Assembly (NCBI GenBank): GCA_902512755.1
Contig: CABXKB010000013.1
Coordinates: 1 to 37,181 of the forward strand
Reading direction: 5' to 3'
DNA from: an uncultured Bacteroidota bacterium
GTDB taxonomy: Bacteria; Bacteroidota; Bacteroidia; Flavobacteriales; Flavobacteriaceae
Length of the DNA stretch: 37,181 nucleotides
Part shown: positions 8,984 to 15,725 of the stretch, in pieces
Layout of the letters: each line of letters begins with the position of its first letter
Position numbering within the stretch: position 1 is the first letter of the stretch
Position numbers and translations under genes: made by a program
The notes under the pieces: generated by a model
The model's input: the letters and a program-made list of their open reading frames with translations, nothing else
Told to the model about the DNA's origin: nothing
The model's database searches: none

Positions 8984-9958
8984 TTAAAAGTACTTTTTAT
9001 AATTTTTTTGCTGATTCTCTAAAGCATTCTTAAATTGATTTTTAAGTTGGCTAATCAGATCCGAAGTTGACTTTATGTCATCTATAGATGTAACTCCCTG
9101 TCCTGCAGACCAAATGGTTTTCCATGCTTGAGCTTCTGCTTTTGCGGCATCTAGTTCACTTCCAAAATCAATTTTTTTTGTTTTACTCCAGAGTTCTTCA
9201 GTAATTCCCATGGCTTCTAGACTAGGTCGTAAAAAATTTGCATTGACACCTGAAACAGCAGCAGTATAAACAATATCCTCTGCCCTACTATTAATAATCA
9301 TTTCTTGATACTTGGGGTCTGCCATACTTTCCTTAACATTGATAAATCGAGTTCCCATATAAGCAAGGTCTGCACCCATTTGAAGGGCAGATGCAATGTC
9401 TTGTCCCGTACTAATACATCCAGAAAGTAAAATAGTTTTCTTGAAAAAACTTTTTATTTCATTTATCAAAGCTAATGGGCTTAAAGCTCCTGCATGACCA
9501 CCAGCACCAGCAGCTACTAAAATTAACCCATCAACTCCAGCTTCTGCAGCTTTTTCTGCATGTCTTTTTTTAATTATATCATGATAGACTAAACCACCAT
9601 AACTCTGAACCGCACTTACTAAATCAGAAACAGCTCCTAATGAAGTAATAATTAAAGGAACCTTATGCTTAATACAAATTTCAAGATCGGGTTGGACACG
9701 AGGATTTGTTGGATGTACAATTAAATTAACTCCAAAAGGAGCAGCCTTTTTTCCTGTTTCCTTTTCAAAAGTGTCTAGAGCTTCTTTGATTTCGATAATC
9801 CACTTCTCAAAACCTTCGGTAGTTCGTTGGTTTAGAGCCGGGAAAGTACCCACAATTCCATTTTTACAACATTCTATAACAAGTTGAGGTCCAGAAATTA
9901 AAAACATTGGTGCTGCTATAGCTGGAAGTTCTAATTCATTTTCGAAAGGTATATTCAT
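8984..9958 (-). CDS. nitronate monooxygenase family flavoprotein (2-nitropropane dioxygenase-like)
   Basis: 324 residues forming an FMN-dependent TIM barrel of the NMO/2-nitropropane dioxygenase family (PF03060). Visible marks are PAIAAPMFLISGP near the N-terminus, FGVNLIVHPTNPR (about 75-87), and VAAGAGGHAG with H155 in the place of the catalytic histidine. Phosphate-binding loops (LLSGCISTGQDI and GADLAYMGTRFI) follow. The family oxidises nitronates, but many bacterial members have unproven substrates, so the exact reaction is open. It is third in a tight minus-strand operon, 3 bases after the DUF4442 gene. Its 3' end is 48 bases from the end of the convergent M20 gene. Confidence 0.87.
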   Translation of the reverse strand: MNIPFENELELPAIAAPMFLISGPQLVIECCKNGIVGTFPALNQRTTEGFEKWIIEIKEALDTFEKETGKKAAPFGVNLIVHPTNPRVQPDLEICIKHKVPLIITSLGAVSDLVSAVQSYGGLVYHDIIKKRHAEKAAEAGVDGLILVAAGAGGHAGALSPLALINEIKSFFKKTILLSGCISTGQDIASALQMGADLAYMGTRFINVKESMADPKYQEMIINSRAEDIVYTAAVSGVNANFLRPSLEAMGITEELWSKTKKIDFGSELDAAKAEAQAWKTIWSAGQGVTSIDDIKSTSDLISQLKNQFKNALENQQKNYKKYF

Positions 9959-9961
9959 AAT

Positions 9962-10417
9962 TTAGTTTTTTAAAAGTAATGTCCATTCAAATTCAAAGGT
10001 AGATACTATGTCGCCATTTTGATCAATACCCTTTGAGGAAAGCCAAATAGTTTGTGGCTCTTGAGTTTGGATAAGTTGATCCATAGCTATTGATAATTTT
10101 TGTTTTTCATCGCATTTAAATAAAATTTTACCTCTTGCTTTTTTTGAAAAATTTCCGCGATTATTAAGAACCAACATTGAAACTTTACGATTTGAATTAT
10201 GAATAGCCTCCATAATTAATACTCCGGTGGTTAATTCAGCTGCCATTCCCTGCACTGCCCAAAACATTGACTTGAATGGATTTTGATTAATCCATCGATG
10301 GACAACTTTCACTTGACAAGAGATGTTATCAATTTTAGTGACACGAATTCCACACCACCATACTGAAGGTAATTTAAAAAAAATAAAAACGTTAATTCTA
10401 GTGGGTGTGAAATTCAT
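9962..10417 (-). CDS. DUF4442 hotdog-fold protein (thioesterase-like)
   Basis: 151 residues, cytoplasmic, no signal. The block NPFKSMFWAVQGMAAELTTG (about residues 46-65), followed by strands ending in STFEFEWTLLL, matches the DUF4442 group of hotdog-fold proteins related to acyl-CoA thioesterases. In related hotdog enzymes the NPF and helix segment shapes the active site, but no activity can be assigned here. It lies between ald (1 base) and the nitronate monooxygenase-like gene (3 bases), so the three are surely one transcript. Confidence 0.75.
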   Translation of the reverse strand: MNFTPTRINVFIFFKLPSVWWCGIRVTKIDNISCQVKVVHRWINQNPFKSMFWAVQGMAAELTTGVLIMEAIHNSNRKVSMLVLNNRGNFSKKARGKILFKCDEKQKLSIAMDQLIQTQEPQTIWLSSKGIDQNGDIVSTFEFEWTLLLKN

Positions 10418-10418
10418 T

Positions 10419-11534
10419 TTAAATTTTAATTAGTGATGAAACATTTATATGATCTAAATCAAATACATCTGCAACTTGTTTATACACAACATTTCCTTGT
10501 ATTATGTTAAGACCTTTTCTCAAAGCCTCATTTTCTATACATGCAGTTTTCCAGCCTTTGTTTGCAAGTTCTAAAGCAAAATTTAATGTTGCATTTGTCA
10601 AAGCAGTAGTTGAAGTATTGGGAACTGCACCAGGCATGTTTGTAACTGCATAATGAATAATGCCTTGTTTGATCACAATAGGGTCATCATGTGTAGTTGG
10701 TTCGCTTGTTTCGAAACAGCCGCCTTGATCAATAGCAACATCCACCAAAACAGTACCAGGCATCATATTATCTAACATATTTTTAGTAATAAGTTTGGGA
10801 GCTTTAGATCCGGGTATTAATACTGTTCCTATTATTAAGTGAGATCTTTGAATTTCTTGATCAAGAGCAAAAGGGTTAGAATAAATTGGCGTTACATTAG
10901 AAGGCATTGTAATTTCTAAATAACGTAGGCGATCTAAATTAGTGTCAAAAATGGTGACATTTGCACCTAAACCGGCTGCCATTAGTGCGGCTTCAGTTCC
11001 TGCGACACCACCTCCAATAACCATTACATTGGCAGGTTTTACACCAGCAACTCCACCTAAGAGAATCCCAAAGCCTCCCTGGGGCTTTTCCAAATATTTT
11101 GCTCCTTCTTGAGTTGCCATCCTTCCGGCAACCTCAGACATTGGGATTAGTAAAGGTAATTTTCCATCCTCTTCAACAGTTTCATAAGCCAGGCAAATAG
11201 CTTTGGATTCAATCATTGCATTCGTTAATTTTTTGCTTGAGGCAAAATGAAAATATGTAAACAACAGTTGATTGGGCTTAATCAAAGAATATTCTTCTTC
11301 AATAGGCTCTTTTACCTTTATTATCATTTCAGCAAAATGATAAATATCTTCAATATTGTCATTAATAGTGCAGCCTGCATTTTGATAGGATTTATCACTA
11401 AAACCACTCAATAAACCAGCACCTTTTTGAATATGTAATTCATGACCTGCTTGTATTAGGGAAAAAGCACCCGCGGGGGTTACTCCTACACGGGCTTCTT
11501 GGGGCTTGATTTCCTTAGGAACTCCTATTATCAT
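10419..11534 (-). CDS. ald: alanine dehydrogenase
   Basis: 371 residues, the family length. It begins MIIGVPKEIKPQEARVGVTP, with R15 for substrate binding; K75 (KVKEP) and H96 (YFHFAS) are the catalytic and pyruvate-binding residues. The NAD-binding loop GGGVAGTEAA (174-183) and VDVAIDQGGCFETSEPT with D269 follow. The enzyme interconverts L-alanine and pyruvate plus ammonia using NAD in the cytoplasm. It leads a three-gene minus-strand operon with the DUF4442 and NMO-like genes. The tRNA-Arg gene and its terminator lie just upstream, so it must start from its own promoter within 11535-11601. Confidence 0.96.
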   Translation of the reverse strand: MIIGVPKEIKPQEARVGVTPAGAFSLIQAGHELHIQKGAGLLSGFSDKSYQNAGCTINDNIEDIYHFAEMIIKVKEPIEEEYSLIKPNQLLFTYFHFASSKKLTNAMIESKAICLAYETVEEDGKLPLLIPMSEVAGRMATQEGAKYLEKPQGGFGILLGGVAGVKPANVMVIGGGVAGTEAALMAAGLGANVTIFDTNLDRLRYLEITMPSNVTPIYSNPFALDQEIQRSHLIIGTVLIPGSKAPKLITKNMLDNMMPGTVLVDVAIDQGGCFETSEPTTHDDPIVIKQGIIHYAVTNMPGAVPNTSTTALTNATLNFALELANKGWKTACIENEALRKGLNIIQGNVVYKQVADVFDLDHINVSSLIKI

Positions 11535-11601
11535 CTATTAAATTTTATCGAAGATATTAATTTGAATGTATTTTACGTTGGAAAATAAGATTCAAATAAA
11601 A

Positions 11602-11632
11602 ATAGCCTTATTCATTTTGGAGATAAGGCTAT
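11602..11632 (-). terminator. intrinsic terminator of tRNA-Arg
   Basis: A perfect 10-base stem, ATAGCCTTAT (11602-11611) with ATAAGGCTAT (11623-11632), has an 11-base loop. On the minus strand it is followed directly by a T-rich tract. It starts 12 bases past the tRNA 3' end and isolates the tRNA from ald. Confidence 0.8.
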
Positions 11633-11644
11633 AAAGAAATTTTG

Positions 11645-11718
11645 TGATCGCGATAGGATTCGAACCTATGACCGTCTGCTTAGAAGGCAGATGCTCTATC
11701 CAGCTGAGCTACGCGACC
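11645..11718 (-). tRNA. tRNA-Arg (anticodon UCU)
   Basis: A complete 74-base cloverleaf on the minus strand. The acceptor stem GGTCGCG pairs with CGCGATC (one G-U), followed by discriminator A. D-arm GCTC/GAGC, anticodon stem TCTGC/GCAGA with loop CTTCTAA giving anticodon TCT, and a T-arm with TTCGAAT are all present. CCA is not encoded. It would read AGA and AGG. Confidence 0.97.
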
Positions 11719-11825
11719 ATTTGTACTGTTTATAGTTCTTTCAAAAGGGTTAAACTAAATTTTTAATTGACATTAAAAACAAAAATCACAATCAAAATTA
11801 CAAAATAAGTGAAAACACGTTATCT

Positions 11826-11993
11826 AAGAACTGCGGCAAAAATAAAAAATTTACTGTAAACTGTAAGAGGTTTACACCTTATTCTGAATTACCAATATTT
11901 AATGGTCTTCTTTCAGTTTCCCAACCTTCCCCTGATTCATCTCTGGAGATAATGTCAACAAACAAAGGAACGTCTTTATGTTCTGTTTCTTCT
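11826..11993. repeat. 168-base direct repeat, copy 1
   Basis: By hand alignment this copy matches 14237-14404 in the same orientation with 9 mismatches and no gap (about 95 per cent identity). Matching stops abruptly on both sides. It covers the last 38 codons (including stop) of a 66-residue minus-strand ORF plus about 50 bases of 3' flank. The flank contains the palindrome TTTACTGTAAA overlapping a tandem ACTGTAA pair. There are no terminal inverted repeats and no target-site duplication. Confidence 0.9.
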
Positions 11994-12079
11994 TCAGCAG
12001 TTAAGCTGATAAACCTATTTATATAATCTAAAAATGGCTTATTATTCAGACGTTTTAATTTGTGCGCTATATATATCAT
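11879..12079 (-). CDS. small hypothetical protein with repeat-encoded C-terminal tail (66 aa)
   Basis: 66 residues with no recognised domain. Residues 1-29 (MIYIAHKLKRLNNKPFLDYI and on) are unique in the window. From about residue 30 the sequence EETEHKDVPLFVDIISRD, followed by a GEGWETERRPLNI segment, is nearly identical (35 of 37) to the tail of the 96-residue protein at 14290-14580. The tail is acidic and tryptophan-containing. The ORF starts 15 bases after the stop of the serine hydrolase gene, so it may be the last gene of that transcript. Alternatively it may be a truncated or hybrid remnant created when the repeat was copied. Function unknown; whether it is expressed is uncertain. Confidence 0.5.
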   Translation of the reverse strand: MIYIAHKLKRLNNKPFLDYINRFISLTAEEETEHKDVPLFVDIISRDESGEGWETERRPLNIGNSE

Positions 12080-12094
12080 TATATAAAGCCTTTC

Positions 12095-13897
12095 CTACGA
12101 CCATAATCTAAAAGGTAGTACACTCCAGTAAACTAATATAAGGGTCCATTGCAAGATAAATAAAATCCCAATTGAGTCTATTGAAAATGTTTTGTTCTTC
12201 CAAGTTTTTAAACTTCCAAAAATCATTGCTAGTGGTAAAACTCCGGTTACAATTGCTAGTAATATATTTGCAATGGTAAGGTCTCCTAAGTTTAAAAAAG
12301 ATTGATTTAGAAGGAAAGGGATAGGAATTAAAAGCCCTAAAACGGATAAAAATGGAAACGTTATTATCTGATTGTTTTTAAACAGTTTTTTCTGAAACAG
12401 TAAATAGAATCCACGAAACAAAATAAAGATTATACCTGTTAACCCCAGAATAAGACTTAGCCACATTAAAACTAAATAAGTTGTGTTTACTTTTTCATAG
12501 GTTGCTAATCCATCACTAATTATTGGTACACTTCCGTTTTTGTATAAAACGTGTGAGGGTTTCACTCTATCTTTTTTTCTGAATAAATTATTTCCAACTG
12601 GTAAAAGACTGTAAGTTTCTTTTTGAATGGATTTAATTATCAATATATTATTTTCCTTTTTCACTTTTATTGAATTAAAAAGTAAATCTAGATAAGCAAA
12701 CATTTTAAATCGAACGGGATTCATTTTATAATAACCTTCAAATACTTCAACATTCGATGGAATCTTCTCTTTTACACTCAGTTTTTCAGGTTTATTAATA
12801 CCTAAGTGATTTATAAATATCGTATTAAACCTCCCATAGTTAGCAGTTTCACTATCAGTATTAAAACTGATAAAAAAACCTTTTTTTTGCTCAGGAAATA
12901 AATAGAATGTCGCTCTGTAACCTATTGTGTTACCACGATGATATTTTCCTAAAACTCCATATCTGTCTCGGTAGCTAAGCCCAAATTGATACCCTGACTT
13001 TAATCCATTTTTATAGGATTCAATCGATCTGGGATTACCCATTTGATTTAATAGTTTTTTATCAATAAACGACTCTCCATCAATTGTTCCGTCACTCATT
13101 AAGAATTTTGCTAGTAGTGCCATATCTTTTGCAGTTGTGGTAAATTGGCCTGCAGGACGTAAAAACATTGGAATATTTTCTTGTGTTGTCCCATTATCAA
13201 AATGTCCCATTGCTAGGGTTTTTCCTGTATTTTCTTGACTCTGTGTGACAAAAGAAAAAGTGCTATTGTTCATTCCTAGTGGAATTAGTAGATTCTTGTC
13301 CAAATAATTTTCATAGGACTCTTGTGTGACTTTTTCAATAATTAAACCTAATAAAGAATAACCCATATTTGAGTAAGAAAATCGAGTTCCAGGTATGGTT
13401 CTCACTTTTAATACAGATGTGTTTTTAGAAAAAATATATTCTAAGGGTGTTGTAGAGGTAGGTTTAGTACTAAATACTTGCCAAAATCTGGAATCTTCAA
13501 TTCCTGAAGTGTGATTTAATAAATCTCTTATTGTAACTGGATTAGTTTCTTTCCAAGGGTTATCAAAAGTGATTTTGGGTAAAATTTTGTAAACAGGAGA
13601 ATTAACGTCTAATTTTCCCTGACTTGATAAATGAAGAACCCCTGTTGCAATTAAAATTTTTGTTATTGAACCAATTAATACTCTGTCGTTGTCATCCAAA
13701 ATTTCTTTAGTATCTGAATTCTTTATACCGATTGCTCCAGCTGTAACTATATCATCGCTAATGGTTGACCATACTGCACCAGTTAAATTCTCGTCGGCAA
13801 TAGTGTTTTTTAACTCTTCATTTAAAGCAGCAAACTCTTGTGCGACTGAGAAATTAATTAAGAATAAGCAAAGAAAAAGTATTAACGACTTGAACAT
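12095..13897 (-). CDS. serine hydrolase (class C beta-lactamase/penicillin-binding-like) with C-terminal membrane segments
   Basis: 600 residues. A signal peptide (about residues 1-19, ending FSVAQ) is followed by a beta-lactamase-family catalytic domain (about 25-365). It contains S77-I-T-K80 (SxxK nucleophile), Y175-S-N177 (YxN) and H320-R-G322 (HxG in place of KTG), and RDLLNHTSGI is the usual conserved block. A linker of about 100 residues leads to four to five hydrophobic helices from about residue 468 to the end. The family includes D-aminopeptidases, esterases and muropeptide-processing enzymes, so the substrate is open. It lies between the two 168-base repeats and 32 bases after a small membrane-protein gene. 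Confidence 0.88.
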   Translation of the reverse strand: MFKSLILFLCLFLINFSVAQEFAALNEELKNTIADENLTGAVWSTISDDIVTAGAIGIKNSDTKEILDDNDRVLIGSITKILIATGVLHLSSQGKLDVNSPVYKILPKITFDNPWKETNPVTIRDLLNHTSGIEDSRFWQVFSTKPTSTTPLEYIFSKNTSVLKVRTIPGTRFSYSNMGYSLLGLIIEKVTQESYENYLDKNLLIPLGMNNSTFSFVTQSQENTGKTLAMGHFDNGTTQENIPMFLRPAGQFTTTAKDMALLAKFLMSDGTIDGESFIDKKLLNQMGNPRSIESYKNGLKSGYQFGLSYRDRYGVLGKYHRGNTIGYRATFYLFPEQKKGFFISFNTDSETANYGRFNTIFINHLGINKPEKLSVKEKIPSNVEVFEGYYKMNPVRFKMFAYLDLLFNSIKVKKENNILIIKSIQKETYSLLPVGNNLFRKKDRVKPSHVLYKNGSVPIISDGLATYEKVNTTYLVLMWLSLILGLTGIIFILFRGFYLLFQKKLFKNNQIITFPFLSVLGLLIPIPFLLNQSFLNLGDLTIANILLAIVTGVLPLAMIFGSLKTWKNKTFSIDSIGILFILQWTLILVYWSVLPFRLWS

Positions 13898-13929
13898 ATT
13901 AATAATTTATAACATAGTAATTTATCAAT

Positions 13930-14166
13930 TCATTTGTTACTAACTTGCATTATACTATCAATAAACAAGGTAAGAAAAACCAATATAAAAGCTATTCCAA
14001 ATCCCAAAACGCCAATATTAATACCTAATAGCGTCTTTTCACTTCCATCTAAGTATCTCATTGAGCCCCCATAAAATTCTCGTAAAATAAATGCTAATAA
14101 AAAGCCTCCTGTGATAATCAAACTCAAAATTGCACTGATTTTTGTTTCTTTTTTTACCCAAACCAA
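13930..14166 (-). CDS. small two-helix membrane protein (78 aa)
   Basis: 78 residues, not recognised. A short basic N-terminus (MVWVKKETKIS) is followed by two hydrophobic segments (about residues 12-28 and 48-70) separated by a polar loop (REFYGGSMRYLDGSEKT). It lies 32 bases upstream of the serine hydrolase on the same strand and may be co-transcribed with it; the hydrolase itself has a membrane tail, so a partnership is conceivable but not shown. Copy 2 of the direct repeat lies about 70 bases upstream. Confidence 0.55.
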   Translation of the reverse strand: MVWVKKETKISAILSLIITGGFLLAFILREFYGGSMRYLDGSEKTLLGINIGVLGFGIAFILVFLTLFIDSIMQVSNK

Positions 14167-14236
14167 CCATATTTAAATGGAGTCGTTTCATATTGATTTT
14201 TATAAAAGCTAAAAGTATGGACTAATCAACATATTA

Positions 14237-14404
14237 AAGAACTGCGGCAAAAATAAAAAATTTACTGTAAACTGTAAGACCTTTACACCCTATTCTGAGT
14301 TACTAATATTTAATGGTCGTCTTTCCGTTTCCCAACCCTCCCCTGTTTCATCTCTGGAGATAATGTCAACAAACAAAGGAACGTCTTTATGTTCTGTTTC
14401 TTCT
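14237..14404. repeat. 168-base direct repeat, copy 2
   Basis: Same orientation as copy 1 (11826-11993), offset 2411 bases, 159 of 168 positions identical by hand alignment. It covers the C-terminal 38 codons of the 96-residue ORF and its 3' flank, including the TTTACTGTAAA palindrome. Together the copies bracket the serine hydrolase and a small membrane-protein gene, which recombination between them could delete. Confidence 0.9.
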
Positions 14405-14580
14405 GACACGTGTTTTAGTTTTGGTAGTAGGTATTGGAGTCCTATTTGCAGCATCTTTATTTTTTGGTCAGTTGTCATTTCTGTAATATCTAATTGAGAA
14501 ACTACGTCATCCATTACTGTTTGTAATTTATCTTTTACTTCTGTGGTAAGTTTATTTGGTACTCCTGCTATTCTGCCCAT
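14290..14580 (-). CDS. small hypothetical protein, GRxxGxPNK N-terminus (96 aa)
   Basis: 96 residues in what look like two parts. Residues 1-57 begin MGRIAGVPNKLTTEVKDKL and continue as predicted amphipathic helices (LQTVMDDVV, KIKMLQIGLQYLLPKLK). This resembles, from memory, the N-terminus of small DNA-associated or phage terminase-small-subunit-like proteins of Bacteroidota; that link is weak. Residues 59-96 form the acidic tail (EETEHKDVPLFVDII and on) shared with the 66-residue protein. It is the fuller and more gene-like of the two. It is divergent from a 50-residue membrane protein whose ATG is 20 bases away. Confidence 0.6.
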   Translation of the reverse strand: MGRIAGVPNKLTTEVKDKLQTVMDDVVSQLDITEMTTDQKIKMLQIGLQYLLPKLKHVSEETEHKDVPLFVDIISRDETGEGWETERRPLNISNSE

Positions 14581-14599
14581 ATTTTATTACTTTGGTATT

Positions 14600-14752
14600 A
14601 TGAAATATTGGAAATGGCTTTGGTTAGCTTCACTTGTGGTTTTTGTTGTATACTTTGTAAAAGAATACCTTGAAAGTGGCTTTGATAGTGTATTGTTTGC
14701 ATCTGGTATAGCAATTTTAGTTTCAGGTGTAGGGTTTCTCAAAAAGAAATAA
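14600..14752 (+). CDS. small two-helix membrane protein (50 aa)
   Basis: 50 residues from the ATG at 14600: MKYWKWLWLASLVVFVVYFV, a polar loop KEYLESGFDS, then a second helix LFASGIAILVSGVGF and a KKK end. The frame is open further upstream (to 14543), but that part overlaps the divergent 96-residue gene. The sequence TTACTTTG (14587-14594), one base off the TAnnTTTG -7 element, would place the transcript start at or next to this ATG, giving a leaderless message. No function can be assigned. The two-helix basic-ended shape is typical of small inner-membrane proteins. Confidence 0.5.
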   Translation: MKYWKWLWLASLVVFVVYFVKEYLESGFDSVLFASGIAILVSGVGFLKKK

Positions 14753-14791
14753 AAACTTGTACTTTATTTTTTATTAATTGTAAGGATTCTG

Positions 14792-14852
14792 GATTTGTTT
14801 ACAAATCTGTTAGTCCTGTGGCTGTGCATTTTACAAATCCTCTAATTTGTAA
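14792..14852. other. two hairpins sharing ACAAATC between convergent genes
   Basis: GATTTGT-TT-ACAAATC (14792-14807) and TTACAAAT-CCTCTA-ATTTGTAA (14831-14852) are two perfect hairpins built from the same ACAAATC word, 24 bases apart. They lie in the 195-base gap between the plus-strand small gene and the minus-strand DUF1080 gene. Neither has a clear T-tract, so they may be terminators, RNA-processing stops or a protein site. Confidence 0.4.
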
Positions 14853-14947
14853 TTCACAAAATCAAAAACACTTAGCTTATCTGTTAGTATTTTGGATAAT
14901 GATTTAAATGGATTTTTTTCTTTTCATCCTTTAAAGGTCATTGATAT

Positions 14948-15667
14948 TTAAAGCTTTTTTATTTTTATATTCCTGAATGATAAATTACTCCCATGGTCTT
15001 GAAGCCCAATATAACCTTCTCTGTATTTTCCATAATCTGGAGCGTTATTCCATTTGCCGGAGTTTCTTCTTTTGTGCCAATCTTTAGTCCAAGGAACAAA
15101 TGAGAGTACTTTTTTCCCATTTAGCCAGTGTTCAACATTTTTAGTTGTAAAAACAATCCTACTGCTATTCCATTTACCGGGTGAATAAAGTACTTTCTGT
15201 GTAGTGTCAGGCACATGCATAGCGTAGTCCGCAGCAGTTAATTGCCAATCTTTTAAATCGTAATTGTGAATTTTAGAATAATTTTCATCATCCAAAAGTT
15301 GATATTCCGGAGCTACAACTGCAGCGCCTTCGTAGCCCTCTTTTAGATGGTAAAAAATACCACTATTTCCTCCTTTAGGTATTTTCCACTCTATATAAAG
15401 ATCGAAATTATCGAATTCTTCAACTCCATAAATAATGTCTCTACTGCCAGTGTAATCATAATCCTTTTCTAAAATTTGGTCAGTCTTAAAGGTTAAAGTG
15501 CTATCCACAATTTTCCATCCGGGAGGCATTTTTTCTCCATTATAAGCTCTCCATCCTTCTAATGACTTACCATCAAAAAGATTAATCCATTCATTGGATT
15601 TTTTCTTTACTTGATTTGAACAAGACAAAACAATAAAACTAACTAGTAATAAAATATTTTTTTTCAT
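14948..15667 (-). CDS. DUF1080 (3-keto-disaccharide hydrolase-type) lipoprotein
   Basis: 239 residues with a lipoprotein signal (cysteine at residue 16, VLSCSNQ), so membrane-anchored outside the cytoplasm. The rest is a single DUF1080/PF06439 jelly-roll domain. It begins INLFDGKSLEGWRAYNG, continues with YDNFDL-like strands (EEFDNFDLYIEWKIPKGGNSG, residues 85-105), EYQLLDD, and ends GYIGLQDHGSNLSFRNIKI, all family hallmarks. Characterised relatives hydrolyse or cleave 3-keto-glycosides made by Gfo/Idh/MocA dehydrogenases. A Tat-type member of that family lies two genes upstream, supporting a shared pathway. The product follows the SGNH esterase gene by 58 bases. Confidence 0.9.
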   Translation of the reverse strand: MKKNILLLVSFIVLSCSNQVKKKSNEWINLFDGKSLEGWRAYNGEKMPPGWKIVDSTLTFKTDQILEKDYDYTGSRDIIYGVEEFDNFDLYIEWKIPKGGNSGIFYHLKEGYEGAAVVAPEYQLLDDENYSKIHNYDLKDWQLTAADYAMHVPDTTQKVLYSPGKWNSSRIVFTTKNVEHWLNGKKVLSFVPWTKDWHKRRNSGKWNNAPDYGKYREGYIGLQDHGSNLSFRNIKIKKL

Positions 15668-15704
15668 AAATAAAACGTTTAATAAATTAACCTATTTTGA
15701 TATT

Positions 15705-15712
15705 CAAAGGTA
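15705..15712 (-). promoter_or_regulatory. candidate -7 element for the DUF1080 gene
   Basis: On the minus strand TACCTTTG matches TAnnTTTG exactly, about 38 bases before the DUF1080 ATG. No convincing -33 TTG is present upstream, where the sequence overlaps the 3' end of the SGNH gene region. Confidence 0.3.
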
Positions 15713-15725
15713 ATTGCCAATATTT

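Noticed and set aside
11645-11993. tRNA-Arg as an integration site for an island
   Set aside because: The repeat and variable genes lie on the 5' side of the tRNA, no copy of the tRNA 3' end is seen nearby, and there is no integrase.
11826-14404. Direct repeats as ends of an insertion sequence or MITE
   Set aside because: No transposase, no terminal inverted repeats and no target duplication; the repeat is partly coding.
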